Assembly: GCA_002305045.1 (NCBI GenBank)
Contig: DBPX01000009.1
Location: 1 to 28,215, forward strand
Reading direction: 5' to 3'
DNA from: Ruminococcus sp. UBA1409
Lineage (GTDB): Bacteria; Bacillota; Clostridia; Oscillospirales; Ruminococcaceae
DNA length: 28,215 nucleotides
The position numbers and the translations under genes were made by a program. The notes below the pieces were generated by a model. The model was not told the DNA's origin. It ran no database searches and saw only the letters and a list, made by a program, of their open reading frames with translations. Numbering within the stretch: the first letter of the stretch is position 1; every line of letters starts with the position of its first letter. Positions 24,162-28,215 of the stretch are shown in pieces.

Positions 24162-25243
24162 ACAAGAAAATAGCTCTTATAAGGGGAGACGGCATCGGTC
24201 CTGAGATAGTCGAGCAGGCGGTAAGAGTGCTTGACAGGGTTGCGGCTAAGTACGGCCACAGCTTCAGCTACTCTGAGGTCGACATGGGCGGAGCAGCCAT
24301 AGACAAATGGGGAGACCCGCTCCCCGAGGATATGCTAAGGCTCTGCCTGGAGTCGGACAGCGTGCTTTTAGGAGCCGTCGGCGGAGAGAAGTGGAACCAG
24401 CTCCCGGGGGATAAGCGTCCTGAGAAGGGGCTTTTGAGGCTGAGAGCCGGCATGGGCGTATATTCAAACAACCGCCCGGCAAGGATATGGCCTCAGCTTG
24501 CGGACGCCTCGCCGCTGCGCCGTGAGATAGTCATGCAGGGAATTGATTTTATCATAGTAAGAGAGCTTATCGGAGGAATATACTTCGGCGAGCACAGAAC
24601 TACAGAGGAAAACGGCAGCACGGTTTCTGAGGATGTCATGAGATACTCCGAGGAGGAGATTGAAAGAATCGGCAGGATAGGCTTTGAGACCGCCATGAAG
24701 AGAAGAAGAAAGCTCTGCTCGGTCGAAAAGTCGAATGTGCTTGACACAAGCCGACTCTGGAAGAAGGTCATGCACCGCCTGGCACAGGAGTATCCCGAGG
24801 TGGAGCTTAGCGATATGCTGGTCGACAACTGCGCCATGCAGATAGTCAAGAATCCGGCTCAGTTTGATGTAATAGTCACGGAAAATATGTTCGGCGACAT
24901 CCTGTCCGATGAGGCGTCCATGATAACCGGCTCGATAGGCATGATACCCTCCTCCAGTCTCGGAGCGGGAAGCCTGGGGCTTTACGAGCCGATTCACGGC
25001 TCCGCACCCGACATAGCCGGGCAGGACAAGGCAAATCCGATAGGCACCATACTCTCCGCTGCGATGCTTCTAAGATACAGCTTCGGGCTTGACAAGGAGG
25101 CTGACGCTGTGGAGGCGGCTGTCGGCAGAGTGCTTGACGAGGGCTACAGAACCCTTGATATTCTTCCCAAGGGAGAGGGCGCAGAGGGCTGCACTCTTGT
25201 AGGCTGCAAAAGGATGGGCGAGCTTATAGCTAACAGGCTGTGA
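24158..25243 (+). CDS. leuB: 3-isopropylmalate dehydrogenase
   Basis: A 361-residue NAD-dependent decarboxylating dehydrogenase that makes 2-ketoisocaproate, the last leucine-specific step before transamination. [10 protein letters not shown] at the start, [16 protein letters not shown] with substrate arginines, the catalytic tyrosine-containing GGIYFGEHR, the metal-binding [13 protein letters not shown], and the NAD loop [20 protein letters not shown] are all present. Length is normal. Translation is coupled to leuD by the ATGA overlap. An 81-base gap with a hairpin separates it from ilvB. Confidence 0.97.
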   Translation: MNKKIALIRGDGIGPEIVEQAVRVLDRVAAKYGHSFSYSEVDMGGAAIDKWGDPLPEDMLRLCLESDSVLLGAVGGEKWNQLPGDKRPEKGLLRLRAGMGVYSNNRPARIWPQLADASPLRREIVMQGIDFIIVRELIGGIYFGEHRTTEENGSTVSEDVMRYSEEEIERIGRIGFETAMKRRRKLCSVEKSNVLDTSRLWKKVMHRLAQEYPEVELSDMLVDNCAMQIVKNPAQFDVIVTENMFGDILSDEASMITGSIGMIPSSSLGAGSLGLYEPIHGSAPDIAGQDKANPIGTILSAAMLLRYSFGLDKEADAVEAAVGRVLDEGYRTLDILPKGEGAEGCTLVGCKRMGELIANRL

Positions 25244-25284
25244 TAAGCCGTTATCCAAGCCACGAATAAATATAACCGGCATTT

Positions 25285-25302
25285 CGCAGGGAAGTCCCTG
25301 CG
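25285..25302 (+). promoter_or_regulatory. Intercistronic hairpin between leuB and ilvB
   Basis: CGCAGGG-AAGT-CCCTGCG, a perfect 7-pair hairpin 23 bases before ilvB, without a T-run. It is not a terminator. It could stabilise or delimit processed leu and ilv messages. Confidence 0.5.
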
Positions 25303-25324
25303 GGTCAGAAAAAGGAGTGATAAA

Positions 25325-26992
25325 ATGCTCTTATCAGGCGCAGATATCATAACCGAGACGCTTATTGAGCAGGGAGTAGAGGTCATCTTCGGCTACCCTG
25401 GCGGTCAGATAATTGATGTCTACGACTCGCTTTACAGATATCAGGACAGGATAAGCCATGTCCTTACAGCCCATGAGCAGGGAGCCGTCCATGCGGCTGA
25501 CGGCTACGCAAGGTCGACCGGCAGACCGGGAGTCGTTTTTGCGACCTCGGGACCGGGCGCTACCAATCTTGTAACCGGGATAGCAACCGCATTTTTGGAC
25601 AGCGTTCCCCTGATAGCGATAACTGGAAATGTCCCCACCGGCTCTATAGGCTATGACAGCTTCCAGGAAATAGACATCACGGGAATCACCCTTCCCATAA
25701 CGAAGCACAACTTTTTCGTGGGCGATGTTCAGGAGCTTGCCGACACGATAAGGCAGGCGTTCAGGCTAGCCGTATCCGGCAGACCCGGGCCTGTGCTTAT
25801 AGATGTCCCCAAGGATGTCCAGACCTCGCTCTGGGAATATATCCCTGCTCCCAAGGTCGAAAGGGAGGAGGCTCAGCCTGCCAAGGACATAAGAATCCGG
25901 CAGGCGGCTGAGATAATCAACGAGGCAAAGCGTCCCTACATCTATTTCGGCGGAGGACTTATATCCTCGGGAGCGCAGAGCGAGCTCCTGGCTCTTGCCG
26001 ACAGGATAGACGCTGTAATCGGCTGCTCTATGATGGGACTTTCCGCAATACCCACCTCCCATCCAAGATTTCTGGGGATGCAGGGTATGCACGGGCATTA
26101 CGCCTCCTCGATGGCAATGCACAACGCAGACTGCATAATTGCCTTAGGAGCAAGGTTCAACGACCGCTCGACCGGCAACAGAAAGAAGTTTGCAACCAAG
26201 GCAAGGATTGTTCACATAGATGTCGACGGCTCGGAGCTTTCAAAGACCACTACCGACGCCTGCGGGCTTAGAGGGGACCTTAAAATGACCCTCCAAAAGC
26301 TGCTTCCTCTTATAAGGGAGGCAAAAAGGCCGGAGTGGCAGGAGAAGGTGTCCTCGTTTAGGGAGGGCGAGCTAGGCTCTCAGGACAAAAGGGAGGGTCT
26401 TAATCCCAAGAACGCCATAAGGATGCTAAACAGCTACCTCGGGGAGAATACGCCTGTTGCGACAGATGTCGGTCAGCATCAGATGTGGTCGGCTCAGAAT
26501 CTTTGCTTTAAGACTCCCAGGAGGTTTATCTCCAGCGGAGGACTAGGAACGATGGGCTTTGGCCTGGGAGCGGCAATCGGAGCCGCCTACGGCACCGGGG
26601 AGAGGACTGTCCTTGTAACCGGCGACGGCAGCTTCGGGATGTGTCTTAACGAGCTTGCAACCGCAGTTACCTACGGCGTCCCGGTGGTCATACTGCTTAT
26701 GAACAACGGCGTTTTGGGCATGGTAAGGCAGTGGCAGACGCTGTTCTTTGACAAGCACTACTCAAACACCGTGCTGAACAGAAGGACGGACTTTGTCGAG
26801 CTTGCAAGGGCGTTCGGGGCTGACGGCATGAGGGCGTCCAGCCTTGAGGAGCTGAAATCGGCTCTTGACGCTGCGTTTTCTAAGGACATGCCGTTTGTCA
26901 TAGACCTCAAGATTGACAAGGATGAGATGGTCCTTCCCATGCTTCCTCCCGGAGGCTCGATGGACGACATCATTGTAAAGGTGGGTGACTGA
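25325..26992 (+). CDS. ilvB: Acetolactate synthase large subunit
   Basis: A 555-residue thiamine-diphosphate and FAD enzyme that makes acetolactate or acetohydroxybutyrate, the first shared step of valine/leucine and isoleucine synthesis. The catalytic glutamate is E51 in HEQGAVHAADGYAR. The ThDP/Mg motif runs from GDGSFG (433) to NN (460-461). The central FAD-binding domain (about 190-340) and MQGMHGHYAS are typical of the anabolic enzyme rather than catabolic AlsS. AAAGGAG lies 8 bases before the ATG. The stop codon is one base before the preferred ilvN start, so the two subunits are translationally coupled. Confidence 0.97.
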   Translation: MLLSGADIITETLIEQGVEVIFGYPGGQIIDVYDSLYRYQDRISHVLTAHEQGAVHAADGYARSTGRPGVVFATSGPGATNLVTGIATAFLDSVPLIAITGNVPTGSIGYDSFQEIDITGITLPITKHNFFVGDVQELADTIRQAFRLAVSGRPGPVLIDVPKDVQTSLWEYIPAPKVEREEAQPAKDIRIRQAAEIINEAKRPYIYFGGGLISSGAQSELLALADRIDAVIGCSMMGLSAIPTSHPRFLGMQGMHGHYASSMAMHNADCIIALGARFNDRSTGNRKKFATKARIVHIDVDGSELSKTTTDACGLRGDLKMTLQKLLPLIREAKRPEWQEKVSSFREGELGSQDKREGLNPKNAIRMLNSYLGENTPVATDVGQHQMWSAQNLCFKTPRRFISSGGLGTMGFGLGAAIGAAYGTGERTVLVTGDGSFGMCLNELATAVTYGVPVVILLMNNGVLGMVRQWQTLFFDKHYSNTVLNRRTDFVELARAFGADGMRASSLEELKSALDAAFSKDMPFVIDLKIDKDEMVLPMLPPGGSMDDIIVKVGD

Positions 26993-26993
26993 T

Positions 26994-28215
<1,222 letters not shown>

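Overview
The window looks like a chromosomal segment of a Gram-positive, Firmicutes-type bacterium, most likely a gut-associated member of the Clostridia (Oscillospiraceae-like; the family level is inference). The evidence is two T-box leader RNAs, an IreB-type (UPF0297) gene, Gram-positive-style lipoprotein signal peptides, strong AGGAGG-type ribosome binding sites, sigma-A promoters nearly all with 17-bp spacing, and coding sequence rich in AGG/AGA arginine and ATA isoleucine codons. I see no tRNA, rRNA, insertion sequence, prophage gene or CRISPR array.

Left part (1-13.2 kb): a mosaic of carbohydrate and transport genes. A large GH2 glycosidase (minus strand) is divergent from the magnesium transporter mgtE, which has an unusual structured leader. 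A minus-strand pair follows: a GH43 lipoprotein with a tightly folded three-way-junction leader, then a membrane-inserted M28 peptidase. A divergent lone solute-binding lipoprotein, a 64-residue membrane protein between two terminators, and an AraC-type regulator divergent from a half-size ABC exporter complete this part. None of the sugar genes forms a complete uptake system here, so partner genes must lie elsewhere.

Middle (13.2-20.2 kb): uxaC (uronate isomerase, minus strand) is divergent from a phenylalanine-type T-box operon. In that operon a FAD-dependent geranylgeranyl-reductase-like gene comes first and pheS-pheT follow, so the oxidoreductase should be induced by uncharged tRNA-Phe. 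Next is a free-standing ireB-like gene with its own promoter.

Right part (20.2-28.2 kb): a full-consensus promoter and a leucine-type T-box control leuA-leuC-leuD-leuB-ilvB-ilvN-ilvC, which covers most of branched-chain amino acid synthesis. ilvC runs off the window, and ilvD and a transaminase are not seen.

The most unusual items are the mgtE leader (a structured, RBS-sequestering RNA lacking a recognisable M-box core), the compact three-way-junction RNA plus palindrome upstream of the GH43 gene, the FAD enzyme captured in the phe T-box operon together with a sequence-divergent but structurally conserved antiterminator, and a 20-bp-spaced direct repeat between the AraC regulator and the exporter.
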